NCBI GenBank assembly: GCA_963539845.1
Contig: CAUTML010000005.1
Coordinates: 1 to 41,673, forward strand
Reading direction: 5' to 3'
Source of the DNA: CAMUQR01 sp963539845
GTDB taxonomy: Bacteria; Patescibacteriota; Saccharimonadia; Saccharimonadales; Saccharimonadaceae
DNA: 41,673 nucleotides
Below the pieces are notes generated by a model. The model was not told the origin of the DNA. It searched no databases and saw nothing but the letters and a program-made list of their open reading frames with translations. A program made the position numbers and the translations under genes. Of the stretch, positions 8,463 to 15,951 are shown in pieces. Each line of letters starts with the position of its first letter. Position 1 is the first letter of the stretch.

Positions 8463-8936
8463 TTAGCTAATGATTTGACCGTTTTTGATAACGATTTTTT
8501 CGTTGTCAATCAGAAGTTCAAAATTATAGCTTTTCTCCGTCAATCTAGCCGGAGCAATAAAGATTGGAATATCTTCTTTTAAAACGCCTTTTGCGTCAAA
8601 GTGTCGCTCTTGTAGCAACTCCTTCTTGATAGACAGCGAGAAAAGCTGTTGAATCGGATGCCAGCTCAAAGTAGTACTGACGCCTACTTTTAAGACTCCA
8701 TCAAACTTTTCATGATGTTTTTCGTATTTTTCCAGATCGTCTATAGATTTGGACACTGAATGAACGTCATGATTTTTGATACAGTCCAGTGGCAAACTAA
8801 TCGATGCGTCAACTAGTTTCCTGTGACTTTTAACCTTACTAAAAAAGTTTTGAACGTCTGACCTATGTTCCCTAAACAGGTCGATTTTTTCTTTTGAAGC
8901 AATAATGGCCTCAAAAGTTTCTTGATTTTGATGCAT
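8463..8936 (-). CDS. Hypothetical protein, first gene of a two-gene operon
   Basis: A 157-residue soluble protein that I cannot assign. The first half is helical and charged (KEKIDLFREHRSDVQNFF, then KSIDDLEKYEKHHEKFDGV). The second half looks beta-rich and ends ELLIDNEKIVIKNGQIIS, an ending reminiscent of its neighbour's AEIRAGKIVS, so the two may share a small C-terminal beta unit (a weak visual similarity). The ATG at 8936 has GAGGGG about 8 nt upstream. A strong minus-strand promoter about 170 nt upstream and a long structured leader suggest regulated expression. Confidence 0.75.
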   Translation of the reverse strand: MHQNQETFEAIIASKEKIDLFREHRSDVQNFFSKVKSHRKLVDASISLPLDCIKNHDVHSVSKSIDDLEKYEKHHEKFDGVLKVGVSTTLSWHPIQQLFSLSIKKELLQERHFDAKGVLKEDIPIFIAPARLTEKSYNFELLIDNEKIVIKNGQIIS

Positions 8937-8954
8937 TTTATTTCCCCTCTTTTC

Positions 8955-9020
8955 TTAAGTGGTTTGAATTTTAGACCAATAATTGTCCAGCCACTTAAAT
9001 TTTTTGGAGGCAAATAGCAA
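8955..9020 (-). other. Possible leader peptide ORF (21 codons)
   Basis: On the minus strand GGAGG (9033-9029) lies 8 nt before a TTG at 9020, which opens 21 codons ending at TAA 8957-8955 (MLFASKKFKWLDNYWSKIQ and two more residues). The ribosome binding site lies in one arm of the leader hairpin. Speculative: the start codon is weak and the length could be chance. Confidence 0.2.
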
Positions 9021-9023
9021 ATA

Positions 9024-9087
9024 TTAAACCTCCAGCTCGATAATCGGTCATTAATCTACAAGGGTGATTAACGAGCTGGAGGTTTAA
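9024..9087 (-). other. Large leader hairpin of the 8-9 kb operon
   Basis: TTAAACCTCCAGCTCG (9024-9039) is perfectly complementary to 9072-9087 (16 bp). After one A-A mismatch, TAATC (9041-9045) pairs with GATTA (9066-9070). The loop is 20 nt. It lies within the 5' leader of the minus-strand operon. No T-run follows on the minus strand, so it is not a simple terminator there. Confidence 0.75.
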
Positions 9088-9114
9088 AACTTTTTCAAAG
9101 AACTATATCTTATC

Positions 9115-9143
9115 ATTATAGCAGAAATAATTCAAAAAATCAA
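9115..9143 (-). promoter_or_regulatory. Strong promoter of the two-gene minus operon
   Basis: On the minus strand TTGATT (9143-9138), a 17-nt spacer and TATAAT (9120-9115). The predicted start near 9108 gives a leader of about 170 nt before the first gene, unusual in this window where most promoters are leaderless. Confidence 0.8.
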
Positions 9144-9166
9144 GCTTTTAGCATAATTATTATCAA

Positions 9167-9193
9167 CTAGCACTCTCTTGACTAGAGTGCTAA
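9167..9193. promoter_or_regulatory. CIRCE operator (HrcA binding site)
   Basis: The inverted repeat CTAGCACTC, 9-nt spacer, GAGTGCTAA matches the CIRCE consensus TTAGCACTC-N9-GAGTGCTAA with one mismatch. It covers the -35 of hrcA, so HrcA should repress its own operon. Confidence 0.95.
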
Positions 9194-9206
9194 AATTTGC
9201 TATAAT
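9178..9206 (+). promoter_or_regulatory. Promoter of hrcA-grpE, leaderless
   Basis: TTGACT (9178-9183), a 17-nt spacer and TATAAT (9201-9206), with the ATG at 9213 only 6 nt beyond the -10. The -35 begins inside the CIRCE spacer. Confidence 0.9.
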
Positions 9207-9212
9207 CAAACC

Positions 9213-9938
9213 ATGAATTTAACCAAACGTCAGTTGGATATTTTGATTGCAATTATTGAGCAATACGCCGAAGTGGCAGTACCGGTTGGTAGTGTAACCT
9301 TGGCTAAATTGTTTGATGTGTCGAGCGCCACGATTCGTTTAGAAATGGCCCGTCTTGAGGAGCTGGGTTTGATTCAGCAACCGCACACTTCGGCTGGGCG
9401 GATTCCAACCGATCGCGGTTATCGGGTGTATGTTAATCATCTTGGTGAACAGCGTCAGGCGGAACATCTGCCGGTCAAAGCCAACGACCGCGCCAAGCAA
9501 GCCTTCGCCCGCCAAATCGCTAGTCGCGGGCAATCAGCTGATCTGATTATCCGTCAAGCGGTCAAAGGTCTGGCTGACGCCACTGAGAATTTCGGTTTTG
9601 CGACGATTGGCGATCAGATTTATACTTGCGGTCTCAGTCATTTGTTTAATCAGCCGGATTTTAACCAGCGGGCAGACATTGTGGCGCTATCGAATTTGAT
9701 TGATAATCTCGAGCCATGGCTAGCCGAAGCCCGACCGAACGAGTCGATTTCGGTTTATATTGGTTCGGAAAATCCAATTGGCAAACAGAGCGGGGCGAGC
9801 TTGATTATCGCTCGGTTTAATTCGCCGTATAGCCACCGTAGTTACATCGGGGTGATTGGTTCGACGCGTCAGAGTTACGCCAAGGTGATGTCGCTGGTGG
9901 AACAGACTGGATATTTGCTTGAGGAATTATTACAATAA
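9213..9938 (+). CDS. hrcA: Heat-inducible transcription repressor HrcA
   Basis: A 241-residue protein. The N-terminal winged helix is typical (LTKRQLDILIAIIEQYAE, then PVGSVTLAKLFDVSSATIRLE and HTSAGRIPTDRGYRVYV). The C-terminal GAF-like part ends with ASLIIARFNSPYSHRSYIGV and IGSTRQSYAKV, the usual HrcA ending. It is about 100 residues shorter than common HrcA because the middle insert is reduced. It binds the CIRCE element immediately upstream and should repress hrcA-grpE until heat stress. grpE follows 18 nt downstream. dnaK and dnaJ are not in this window. Confidence 0.95.
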   Translation: MNLTKRQLDILIAIIEQYAEVAVPVGSVTLAKLFDVSSATIRLEMARLEELGLIQQPHTSAGRIPTDRGYRVYVNHLGEQRQAEHLPVKANDRAKQAFARQIASRGQSADLIIRQAVKGLADATENFGFATIGDQIYTCGLSHLFNQPDFNQRADIVALSNLIDNLEPWLAEARPNESISVYIGSENPIGKQSGASLIIARFNSPYSHRSYIGVIGSTRQSYAKVMSLVEQTGYLLEELLQ

Positions 9939-9956
9939 ATTAAACGAGGATAAATA

Positions 9957-10427
9957 ATGAAAAAAGACCAAAAAATTATCGACGAAATTCAAAAATTAGA
10001 CCAGGAAAATGGCGAATTGTTGTTGGATTTACAACGAACGCGGGCAGATTTTGAAAATTATCGCAAAAATGTTGATGCCGACCGCGAACGGGCTAAAACT
10101 TTAGCCAAAAAAAGCCTATTGCTTGAGTTGTTGCCGGTGTTAGACGATTTGGACTTGGCGATTGCTCACGCGCCGGCCGATTTGGCGGAGCATAAATGGG
10201 CGCAGGGTGTGCTTAATCTCAACAAAAAACTCGCCACTAGTCTCGCTAAAATTGGTTTGGAACGGATTGAAATTGGGGCTAACGAGGAGTTTAATCCAGA
10301 ACTGCACGAAGCGGTGACTTTTGAGGATGGCGACGGCGATACCGAAATTATCGCCGAAGAGCTCCGACCAGGCTATAAATACCAAGGCGAAGTTTTACGT
10401 TCCAGCATGGTTAAAGTCAAGCGCTAA
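9957..10427 (+). CDS. grpE: Nucleotide exchange factor GrpE
   Basis: A 156-residue DnaK co-chaperone. It has an N-terminal coiled coil, the RTRADFENYRKNVDADRERA segment typical of GrpE, the LLELLPVLDDLDLAI motif, and a C-terminal beta domain with FNPELHEAV and EELRPGYKYQGEVLRSSMVK. It lacks the long acidic N-terminal extension of larger GrpEs. It has a GAGG ribosome binding site and shares the CIRCE-controlled promoter with hrcA. An intrinsic terminator follows. Confidence 0.97.
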   Translation: MKKDQKIIDEIQKLDQENGELLLDLQRTRADFENYRKNVDADRERAKTLAKKSLLLELLPVLDDLDLAIAHAPADLAEHKWAQGVLNLNKKLATSLAKIGLERIEIGANEEFNPELHEAVTFEDGDGDTEIIAEELRPGYKYQGEVLRSSMVKVKR

Positions 10428-10458
10428 ATTAACCCAAAATCACCGAAAATCTAGTAGT

Positions 10459-10484
10459 CAGGGGTGACTTTTACCCCTGTTTTT
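10459..10484 (+). terminator. Intrinsic terminator after grpE
   Basis: CAGGGGT (10459-10465) pairs with ACCCCTG (10473-10479) around a 7-nt loop and is followed by TTTTT. It physically overlaps the promoter of the next gene. Confidence 0.85.
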
Positions 10485-10492
10485 GCTATAAT
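10464..10492 (+). promoter_or_regulatory. Promoter of phosphoketolase, leaderless
   Basis: GTGACT (10464-10469), a 17-nt spacer and TATAAT (10487-10492), with the ATG at 10499 6 nt later. The -35 sits in the terminator loop of the preceding operon. Confidence 0.75.
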
Positions 10493-10498
10493 AAGCTT

Positions 10499-12802
10499 AT
10501 GCTTACTACCGAAACCAAACAAGATTTACAAAAATTTATCCGGGCGACCAATTATTTAAGTGTGGCGCAGATTTTTTTGCAAGATAATTTTTTATTGGAG
10601 CGCCCGCTGATCCCAGCTGATATCAAACCGCGTTTGCTCGGTCACTGGGGTACTTGCCCCGGGATTAACGCAATTTATGCTCATCTCAATCTGTTAATCA
10701 AACAAAAAGCCATCAATCAGGCGATTTTTGTGCTGGGACCGGGGCATGGTTTTCCGGCGTTGCAAGCCAATTTGTTTTTGGAACAGGCGCTGGAGCAAGT
10801 CGATCCCCAGGCGACGCTGACCGCACAAGGCATCGCTTATATTGCTAAAAACTTCTCGTGGCCGTATGGTTTCGCCTCACACGCCAACCCCGAGGCGCCG
10901 GGCGTGATTTCAGAAGGTGGCGAACTAGGCTATTCGCTATCGACGGCGTTTGGGGCGGTGCTTGATCAACCGGAATTGATCACTTTTTGCTTAATTGGTG
11001 ATGGCGAAGCCGAAACAGCCTCGCTAGCCGGATCTTGGCAACTGAACAAGTTGCTTAATCCGCAAACTGATGGCGCGGTGTTGCCGATTTTGCATCTCAA
11101 TGGTTATAAAATCTCTGGTCCGACGCTGTTTGGTCGAATGAGCGACAAGGAGTTGATTGATTATTTCTCGGGTTTGCGTTATCAGCCGTTGATTGTGGAT
11201 TATGATGGTGACCAGGCGGATGAGCGTCTGCATCAGACCTTATCTAAAGCTTATGACAAAATTACCGCCATCAAAGCCGGCACGGCAGACGACCAGCGTC
11301 TCCCGGTGGTGATTTTTCGGTCGGCTAAAGGTTTAACCGGCCCAGAGCAATTTTCGGGCAAAAAAATCGCCGGCAATCATGCTTCGCACCAGGTGGTATT
11401 GACCAAAGCTAAAACCGATGCTGATCAATTAGCTTTGCTTGAACAGTGGCTCAGATCGTATCAGTTTGCGGAATTATTCACTGAACAGGGTTTTGGGGAG
11501 TTTAAAAATGTCATTCTGCCACAAATTCGTCGGCGGATGGGTAATAACCAGTTAGCTGTTGGCGCGGAACGAACAGAGCTACGGTTGCCAGATAGTGCGA
11601 TATTAGCGGTAGATACGGCGCATTATGACAAATCATTGTCGATGAACAAAGCGGGTGAGTATTTGCGCGAAATTTTCCGTTTGAACGCTGATCGGCGCAA
11701 TTTTCGACTATTTTCGCCAGATGAAACCACTTCCAATCGCCTCCAAGCGGTGTTCGAAGTAACCAAACGGGCTTGGAATTTGCCGATCAAATTGTGGGAC
11801 GATTTTTATGCACCAGACGGACGAGTGATGGAAATTCTTAGCGAACAAGGTCTGCAAGGTTTGTATCAAGGGTATAATTTGACCGGTCGTTATGGCGCGA
11901 TGACTAGCTACGAGGCATTTATGCCAATTGCCGGCAGTATGGTTGACCAATATGCTAAGTTTTTAAAACAAGCCGAGCGGGTGGAGTTTCGTCATAATTT
12001 AGCGCCGATGGCCTATTTGCTGACCTCAGTCGGTTGGCGTCAAGATCACAACGGTTTTTCGCACCAAAATCCGGGATTTATCGCTAATTTATTAAACCAT
12101 CAAGCTGGCAGTTCGGTCTTTTTCCCTAGTGATCAAAATGCCATGCTAGCGGTGCTTGATAAAATTTATAGCTCAACTAACACTATTAACGCTGTAGTGG
12201 CGGGCAAACAAGAGCAAAAATTATGGCGTAACTTTGACCAAGCACAAACTGATGTGGCAAAGGGCGCCACGATTTGGTCGGAACTGAGTGATGACAATCC
12301 TGATCTAATCTTGGCGGCGGCTGGCGATTATATGCTGAGTGAGGCGGTGCGGGCGCAACAACTGATTAAACAAGAATTGCCCGATGTGCGTGTGCGCTTC
12401 GTCTACGTGTCGAGTTTAACTTGTGGGGCGATCGGTCACCACGATCATCAATTGGATCAGGCGGAATTTGAGCAGATTTTTACCGCTGATCGACCGATTA
12501 TCTTTAATTTTCACGGCTATCCGGAGACAATTAAAGCAATTTTGTTTAATTATTTGACGACCAATCGAGCCAGTGTGCATGGCTATCGAGAACAAGGTTC
12601 GACCACTACACCGTTTGATATGATGGTGCGCAATCAGACATCGCGTTGGCATTTATTGATGGCGACGGCCGAAGCGCTTGTTAAAACCAAGAAAATCTCG
12701 ACTGATCAGCGCGACCAACTTTTGACTAAATACCACCAAAAAATCGCCGAACATATTGATTACATCAAACAACACGGCGTCGATCTGCCAGAGATTATCT
12801 AA
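10499..12802 (+). CDS. xfp: Xylulose-5-phosphate/fructose-6-phosphate phosphoketolase
   Basis: A 767-residue thiamine diphosphate enzyme, slightly shorter than the usual ~790. Diagnostic stretches include IKPRLLGHWGTCPGINAIYA, GPGHGFPA, a GEL-type stretch at EGGELGYSLSTAFGA, the ThDP-binding IGDGEAETA, and HLNGYKISGPT. The C-terminal part has FSHQNPGF and YREQGSTTTPFDMMVRN. It splits xylulose-5-P or fructose-6-P with phosphate to acetyl phosphate plus glyceraldehyde-3-P or erythrose-4-P. Acetate kinase, encoded 3.4 kb downstream, can turn the acetyl phosphate into ATP, so together they give the heterolactic-type energy route expected in a fermentative symbiont. It is probably monocistronic. 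Confidence 0.97.
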   Translation: MLTTETKQDLQKFIRATNYLSVAQIFLQDNFLLERPLIPADIKPRLLGHWGTCPGINAIYAHLNLLIKQKAINQAIFVLGPGHGFPALQANLFLEQALEQVDPQATLTAQGIAYIAKNFSWPYGFASHANPEAPGVISEGGELGYSLSTAFGAVLDQPELITFCLIGDGEAETASLAGSWQLNKLLNPQTDGAVLPILHLNGYKISGPTLFGRMSDKELIDYFSGLRYQPLIVDYDGDQADERLHQTLSKAYDKITAIKAGTADDQRLPVVIFRSAKGLTGPEQFSGKKIAGNHASHQVVLTKAKTDADQLALLEQWLRSYQFAELFTEQGFGEFKNVILPQIRRRMGNNQLAVGAERTELRLPDSAILAVDTAHYDKSLSMNKAGEYLREIFRLNADRRNFRLFSPDETTSNRLQAVFEVTKRAWNLPIKLWDDFYAPDGRVMEILSEQGLQGLYQGYNLTGRYGAMTSYEAFMPIAGSMVDQYAKFLKQAERVEFRHNLAPMAYLLTSVGWRQDHNGFSHQNPGFIANLLNHQAGSSVFFPSDQNAMLAVLDKIYSSTNTINAVVAGKQEQKLWRNFDQAQTDVAKGATIWSELSDDNPDLILAAAGDYMLSEAVRAQQLIKQELPDVRVRFVYVSSLTCGAIGHHDHQLDQAEFEQIFTADRPIIFNFHGYPETIKAILFNYLTTNRASVHGYREQGSTTTPFDMMVRNQTSRWHLLMATAEALVKTKKISTDQRDQLLTKYHQKIAEHIDYIKQHGVDLPEII

Positions 12803-12841
12803 TTCACCATTAAAACAAGCTATTCTTCATTCTCAATAAAT
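12802..12841. repeat. Repeat copy A (ABC exporter 3'-end relic and flank)
   Basis: A 40-nt stretch starting ATTCACCATTAAAACAAGCT matches copy B (13697-13737) with about five differences. Its right part continues into sequence nearly identical to the 3' end of the ABC exporter gene at 14187-14228. The two copies flank the nucleoside phosphorylase gene. Confidence 0.75.
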
Positions 12842-12858
12842 CCACCGCTTTGGTGGCG
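12820..12858 (-). pseudogene. Relic of an ABC exporter C-terminus
   Basis: Read on the minus strand this encodes RHQSGGFIENEE and then TAG. The complete exporter at 14191-15951 ends HHQSGGFIDSEE and then TAG. DNA identity covers about 40 nt, including CCACCGCTTTGGTGG. Nothing upstream of it resembles an exporter, so it is a 3' scar from a lost or rearranged paralogue. Confidence 0.7.
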
Positions 12859-12895
12859 CCTACGTTGAAAAAGCTTTTGCTAGCTAAACACCCTC

Positions 12896-12945
12896 TGTTC
12901 CTTTCGAGGAACAACAAGGTCGCTCCCAGGAGTGACCTTTATTTT
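12896..12945 (+). terminator. Tandem hairpins and intrinsic terminator after phosphoketolase
   Basis: TGTTCCT-TTCG-AGGAACA (12896-12913) is a perfect UUCG-loop hairpin. It is followed by AAGGTCGCTC (12916-12925) pairing with GAGTGACCTT (12930-12939) and a T-rich tail, a good rho-independent terminator. The convergent minus-strand gene ends at 12945. Confidence 0.8.
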
Positions 12946-13679
12946 TAAATACTGTTTAAAATCTCAATTGCGGCGTCAAAAATATCTTTATTCCGGCGCT
13001 TAATTGGCTCAACTACGTTCCCATCGACTGAGTCGTCACCAATTAGAAATTCGGTGAATTTAATCTCACGATACTCAGCCAAAGCTAGTAATGCCGATAA
13101 CTCCATCTCAACGCCAACGCAACCACGCTCTTTCATCAGAGCTATTTTACCAGGGGTTTCTCGATAGACCGCATCAGTTGTCCAGATTTTACCTTCAATG
13201 GTTGTGAAATTATTTTTTCTAAAAACATTCCTACAAACAGTCAGAGCGTTTTTGTCAACATCAATTTCATCACTCGCTGGAATATAATGATAACTAGTAC
13301 CTTCTTCACGATAAGCACTGGTTGGTAAAATGATTGTATTTTGAGCAATATGTTTGTCAAGTCTACCGCAAGTGCCAAAAGCGACTATTTGTTTAATTCC
13401 ACTGGCAATTAAAAGTTCCGTATCGCAAACGCACCCTGCTGAACCCATCGTTGGATAAACTAATAGAATTTTCTGGTCATTGACTTTGATGTAGCGATAG
13501 GTATCAAAAACACGACCAAAAGCATTGGTTACGGGAAAAGTTTCTAATTCTTTATCCGGAAGTATTAGCTCTTCCCAAATTTCATCGTCAAAAATAAGTA
13601 AACATTTTGATGGCGAGTCATTTAATTTTAGATCACTTGGTCCGAAAACCGTTTTTCTTTCGGGATCGTATTTAATCAT
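12945..13679 (-). CDS. Nucleoside phosphorylase (PNP/UDP phosphorylase family)
   Basis: A 244-residue cytosolic enzyme of the PNP_UDP_1 fold. Visible family elements are the phosphate and ribose region KILLVYPTMGSAGCVCDTEL, the glycine-rich IVAFGTCGRLDK, IWTTDAVYRE, and VGVEMELSALLALAE, whose E-M-E motif binds the ribose. An LIGDDSVDG segment near the C-terminus is the usual acid/base region. It would cleave a nucleoside with phosphate to base plus ribose-1-P, consistent with salvage in an organism lacking nucleotide biosynthesis. I cannot tell uridine from purine specificity. It is flanked by two copies of a 40-nt repeat, so it may be an inserted cassette. Confidence 0.85.
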   Translation of the reverse strand: MIKYDPERKTVFGPSDLKLNDSPSKCLLIFDDEIWEELILPDKELETFPVTNAFGRVFDTYRYIKVNDQKILLVYPTMGSAGCVCDTELLIASGIKQIVAFGTCGRLDKHIAQNTIILPTSAYREEGTSYHYIPASDEIDVDKNALTVCRNVFRKNNFTTIEGKIWTTDAVYRETPGKIALMKERGCVGVEMELSALLALAEYREIKFTEFLIGDDSVDGNVVEPIKRRNKDIFDAAIEILNSI

Positions 13680-13685
13680 ACTTAT

Positions 13686-13691
13686 ACTATA
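13686..13691 (-). promoter_or_regulatory. -10 box of nucleoside phosphorylase, leaderless
   Basis: TATAGT on the minus strand ends 6 nt before the ATG at 13679, the same geometry as the other leaderless genes here. Confidence 0.5.
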
Positions 13692-13696
13692 ACATC

Positions 13697-13737
13697 ATTC
13701 ACCATCAAATCAAGCTATCATTCATTCTCAATTAAAT
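13697..13737. repeat. Repeat copy B (ABC exporter 3'-end relic and flank)
   Basis: A 41-nt imperfect copy of 12802-12841, starting ATTCACCATCAAATCAAGCT. On the minus strand it still encodes IENE followed by a stop, echoing the FIENEE ending of copy A. Confidence 0.7.
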
Positions 13738-13767
13738 ACCTCAGATCTAATCTGAGGTATTCTTTTT
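13735..13767. terminator. 12-bp hairpin terminator
   Basis: AATACCTCAGAT (13735-13746) pairs with ATCTGAGGTATT (13750-13761) around a 3-nt loop. The T-run is on the plus strand, yet the gene it would serve (the small unknown gene) is on the minus strand, where the tail is only moderately T-rich. Confidence 0.6.
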
Positions 13768-13775
13768 GTCGATTA

Positions 13776-14105
13776 TTAACGCTCATCAAAACAACTCGAG
13801 AAACCGTCTTCTTTGCGAATAGCCTCAGCATAATTACTCCAGATGTAATCACTGTCTTTTAGAATGAACTCTGAATTACTAAAAACATTTTGCTCGGCTT
13901 CGCAAATAATAGCGTGCCAATATTTGGAAATTGTCTCAGTTAAATAATCAACGATTTGTTGTTTTTGGTCGAGATTGGCTTTTTCCCAGTCAACTTTAAA
14001 CTCTTCGACAATTTGTTGATAATCTTTTTCGACATTATTTTGAATATCTCGGTTCCATTTGTCTTTAAAACTCTGCACTAATTTGCTCACTTGATTGTTA
14101 TTCAT
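13776..14105 (-). CDS. Small hypothetical helical protein
   Basis: 109 residues from the ATG at 14105, which has a strong GGAGG ribosome binding site. An upstream in-frame start would add 37 residues but would begin before the promoter at 14153-14180, so the shorter form is chosen. The sequence is charged and predicted helical throughout (SKLVQSFKDKWNRDIQNNVE), with Trp spaced along the chain and a C-terminal DGFSSCFDER. I do not recognise it. It lies between the repeat copies and the ABC exporter and is not clearly linked to either. Confidence 0.6.
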   Translation of the reverse strand: MNNNQVSKLVQSFKDKWNRDIQNNVEKDYQQIVEEFKVDWEKANLDQKQQIVDYLTETISKYWHAIICEAEQNVFSNSEFILKDSDYIWSNYAEAIRKEDGFSSCFDER

Positions 14106-14152
14106 GGTAACCTCCATTTCGATAATTTCTGCAAATAACTCCTCCCAGTTAT

Positions 14153-14180
14153 AGTATAACACTTTTGATAATGGAATCAA
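14153..14180 (-). promoter_or_regulatory. Promoter of the small hypothetical gene
   Basis: On the minus strand TTGATT (14180-14175), a 16-nt spacer and TATACT (14158-14153). The leader is about 45 nt and ends in GGAGG. Confidence 0.6.
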
Positions 14181-14190
14181 GGGAACCAAG

Positions 14191-15951
14191 CTATTCTTCG
14201 CTGTCGATAAATCCACCGCTTTGGTGGTGCCAGAGTTTAGCGTAGATACCTTTTTGTTTAATCAATTGGTCATGCGTGCCGTCCTCGACGATTTGACCTT
14301 GATCAAGCACAATAATCCGATCAAGCTTGGCAATGGTTGACAGTCGATGGGCAATGACGAGTGAGGTGCGATTTTTCATCAAATTGTCCAAACTGTCTTG
14401 GATCAACTTCTCACTTTCGGAATCAAGAGCTGACGTGGCTTCGTCGAGTACTAAAATTGGTGAGTTTCTTAAAATCGCTCGCGCAATGGCAATTCGTTGA
14501 CGTTGACCGCCGGACAATTTTACACCCCGCTCGCCGACCATCGTGTCTAAACCTTCGGGTAATTTACTAATAAATTCCCAAGCGTTGGCCTCTTTGGCGG
14601 AAGCAATAATCTCCACTTCGCTCGCCTCGGGTTTGCCATAGGCGATATTATCGCGAATCGAACGATGAAACAGTGATGATTCCTGCGGAACGTAAGCGAT
14701 TGATTTATGAAGGCTCTCCTGAGAAACTTTAGTAATATCTTGGTTGTCAATCAACACCGCCCCGTCGCTAACATCGGAAAATCGTAACAAAATTCGCGTC
14801 AAAGAAGTTTTGCCAGAACCGCTTCGACCGACTATTCCGACGCGTTGACCAGCGGGAATTTTTAAATTAAATTGATTAAAAATATTAACACCAGCTCCGC
14901 CTTCGTAAGTATAAGATATGTTTTTGAACTCGACGGTGCCTTTTTTGACTTGTAGTTTTTTGGTGGTTTGGTCGACCAATTTAGTTTTGGTGGTTAAAAT
15001 TTCCGCCATTTCGCTGGCTTCGCCGATAATGCGGTAATATTTACGGACGATATTGGTAATGCCCCAAAGTTGATGAGTAACCTGCCCGGTATAATTTAAG
15101 ACCAGATAGGCGATGCCAACCGACATCCAACCGTGCTCGCTGGCAATTACGGCGGCGACTAGAGCGGTGATAATCAAGACGTTGTTCAGGCTGGAGTAGG
15201 CGGTATCAGAGATTAAAACGCCACGCATGACTTTAAGTGAGTTGGTGCACCAGGTATTGACTTGGTTAGTGACGTGTTTGACTTCGTGTGGTTCTTGTCC
15301 ATTGGATTTGACGATGGCGATATTGCCGATTGAGTCAGCAATCAAACCGGTGAGTTTGGTGCTTGATTTGGCTTCGTTTTCGTTGAGTTCAGTCATGAAT
15401 TTCGAGCTGTGAATCACCACGAAGATAAAGATGATAGTAATTACCACTAAAATTAAGGCATATTGCCACAGATAAAAACTCAGTACGATGACGGTTGTGG
15501 TGATGCTAACAATAACTGGCACTAAGCTCCAAATTAATTCATCCCAGAGGCGTTCAAACGAACCGACGAATTTGTGAGTTTGACTGACGAGTGAGCCACT
15601 AAATTTACTAGAGTGAAAATCGATACTTTGATTGATGAGTTTTTTAAAAATCGCTTGGTGCATGTCAGCTTGGACTTTGAGTTCGATACGCCAGACAATC
15701 CACAACACTAAGCGCCATCCAATTACTCCCGCCAGAACTTGGGTAACAGCATAAGCGATAACCAGCCCAGAGGTAGTTTGCCAACTAATAGTGCCTGCCT
15801 GAAACTGGTTTAAGATTTGTGATAGGAAGACTGGTGCTAAAAAATTACCGATTAAAATAGTCGCGGCTACCACGATAATATTGGCAATAGCGAATTTGCG
15901 ATAGGGTTTGGCGAAGCTGAGTAACAGCTTGATGATTTGGAAGTTTTTCAT
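14191..15951 (-). CDS. ABC exporter, fused membrane and ATPase domains (MsbA/LmrA type)
   Basis: A 586-residue half-transporter. Six hydrophobic segments lie in residues 1-310 (for example FAIANIIVVAATILIGNF). The C-terminal ATPase has Walker A GRSGSGKTS, Q-loop VPQESSLF, signature LSGGQRQRIAIARA, Walker B ILVLDEATSALD and the H-loop AHRLST. It acts as a homodimer or heterodimer moving lipids, peptides or drugs outward. The substrate is unknown. A ribosome binding site AGAAAGG precedes ATG 15951, and a promoter lies further upstream, divergent from ackA. Its last 40 nt recur as degenerate copies at 12.8 kb and 13.7 kb. Confidence 0.93.
   Translation of the reverse strand: MKNFQIIKLLLSFAKPYRKFAIANIIVVAATILIGNFLAPVFLSQILNQFQAGTISWQTTSGLVIAYAVTQVLAGVIGWRLVLWIVWRIELKVQADMHQAIFKKLINQSIDFHSSKFSGSLVSQTHKFVGSFERLWDELIWSLVPVIVSITTTVIVLSFYLWQYALILVVITIIFIFVVIHSSKFMTELNENEAKSSTKLTGLIADSIGNIAIVKSNGQEPHEVKHVTNQVNTWCTNSLKVMRGVLISDTAYSSLNNVLIITALVAAVIASEHGWMSVGIAYLVLNYTGQVTHQLWGITNIVRKYYRIIGEASEMAEILTTKTKLVDQTTKKLQVKKGTVEFKNISYTYEGGAGVNIFNQFNLKIPAGQRVGIVGRSGSGKTSLTRILLRFSDVSDGAVLIDNQDITKVSQESLHKSIAYVPQESSLFHRSIRDNIAYGKPEASEVEIIASAKEANAWEFISKLPEGLDTMVGERGVKLSGGQRQRIAIARAILRNSPILVLDEATSALDSESEKLIQDSLDNLMKNRTSLVIAHRLSTIAKLDRIIVLDQGQIVEDGTHDQLIKQKGIYAKLWHHQSGGFIDSEE

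Noticed and set aside
8813..9013. Minus-strand TTG-started frame of 66 residues in the operon leader
   Set aside because: It overlaps the better-supported first gene in another frame and has no ribosome binding site.
9024..9087. Hairpin as a plus-strand terminator
   Set aside because: No plus-strand gene ends upstream of it; the strong minus-strand promoter places it in a leader instead.
9024..9087. Hairpin as a known riboswitch or T-box
   Set aside because: No T-box AGGGTGG-type motif or other riboswitch core could be recognised by eye.
10140..10385. Numerous minus-strand open frames inside housekeeping genes (also in ftsH, lepA, xfp, rny)
   Set aside because: They are shadows of well-supported genes with no start signals or recognisable content.
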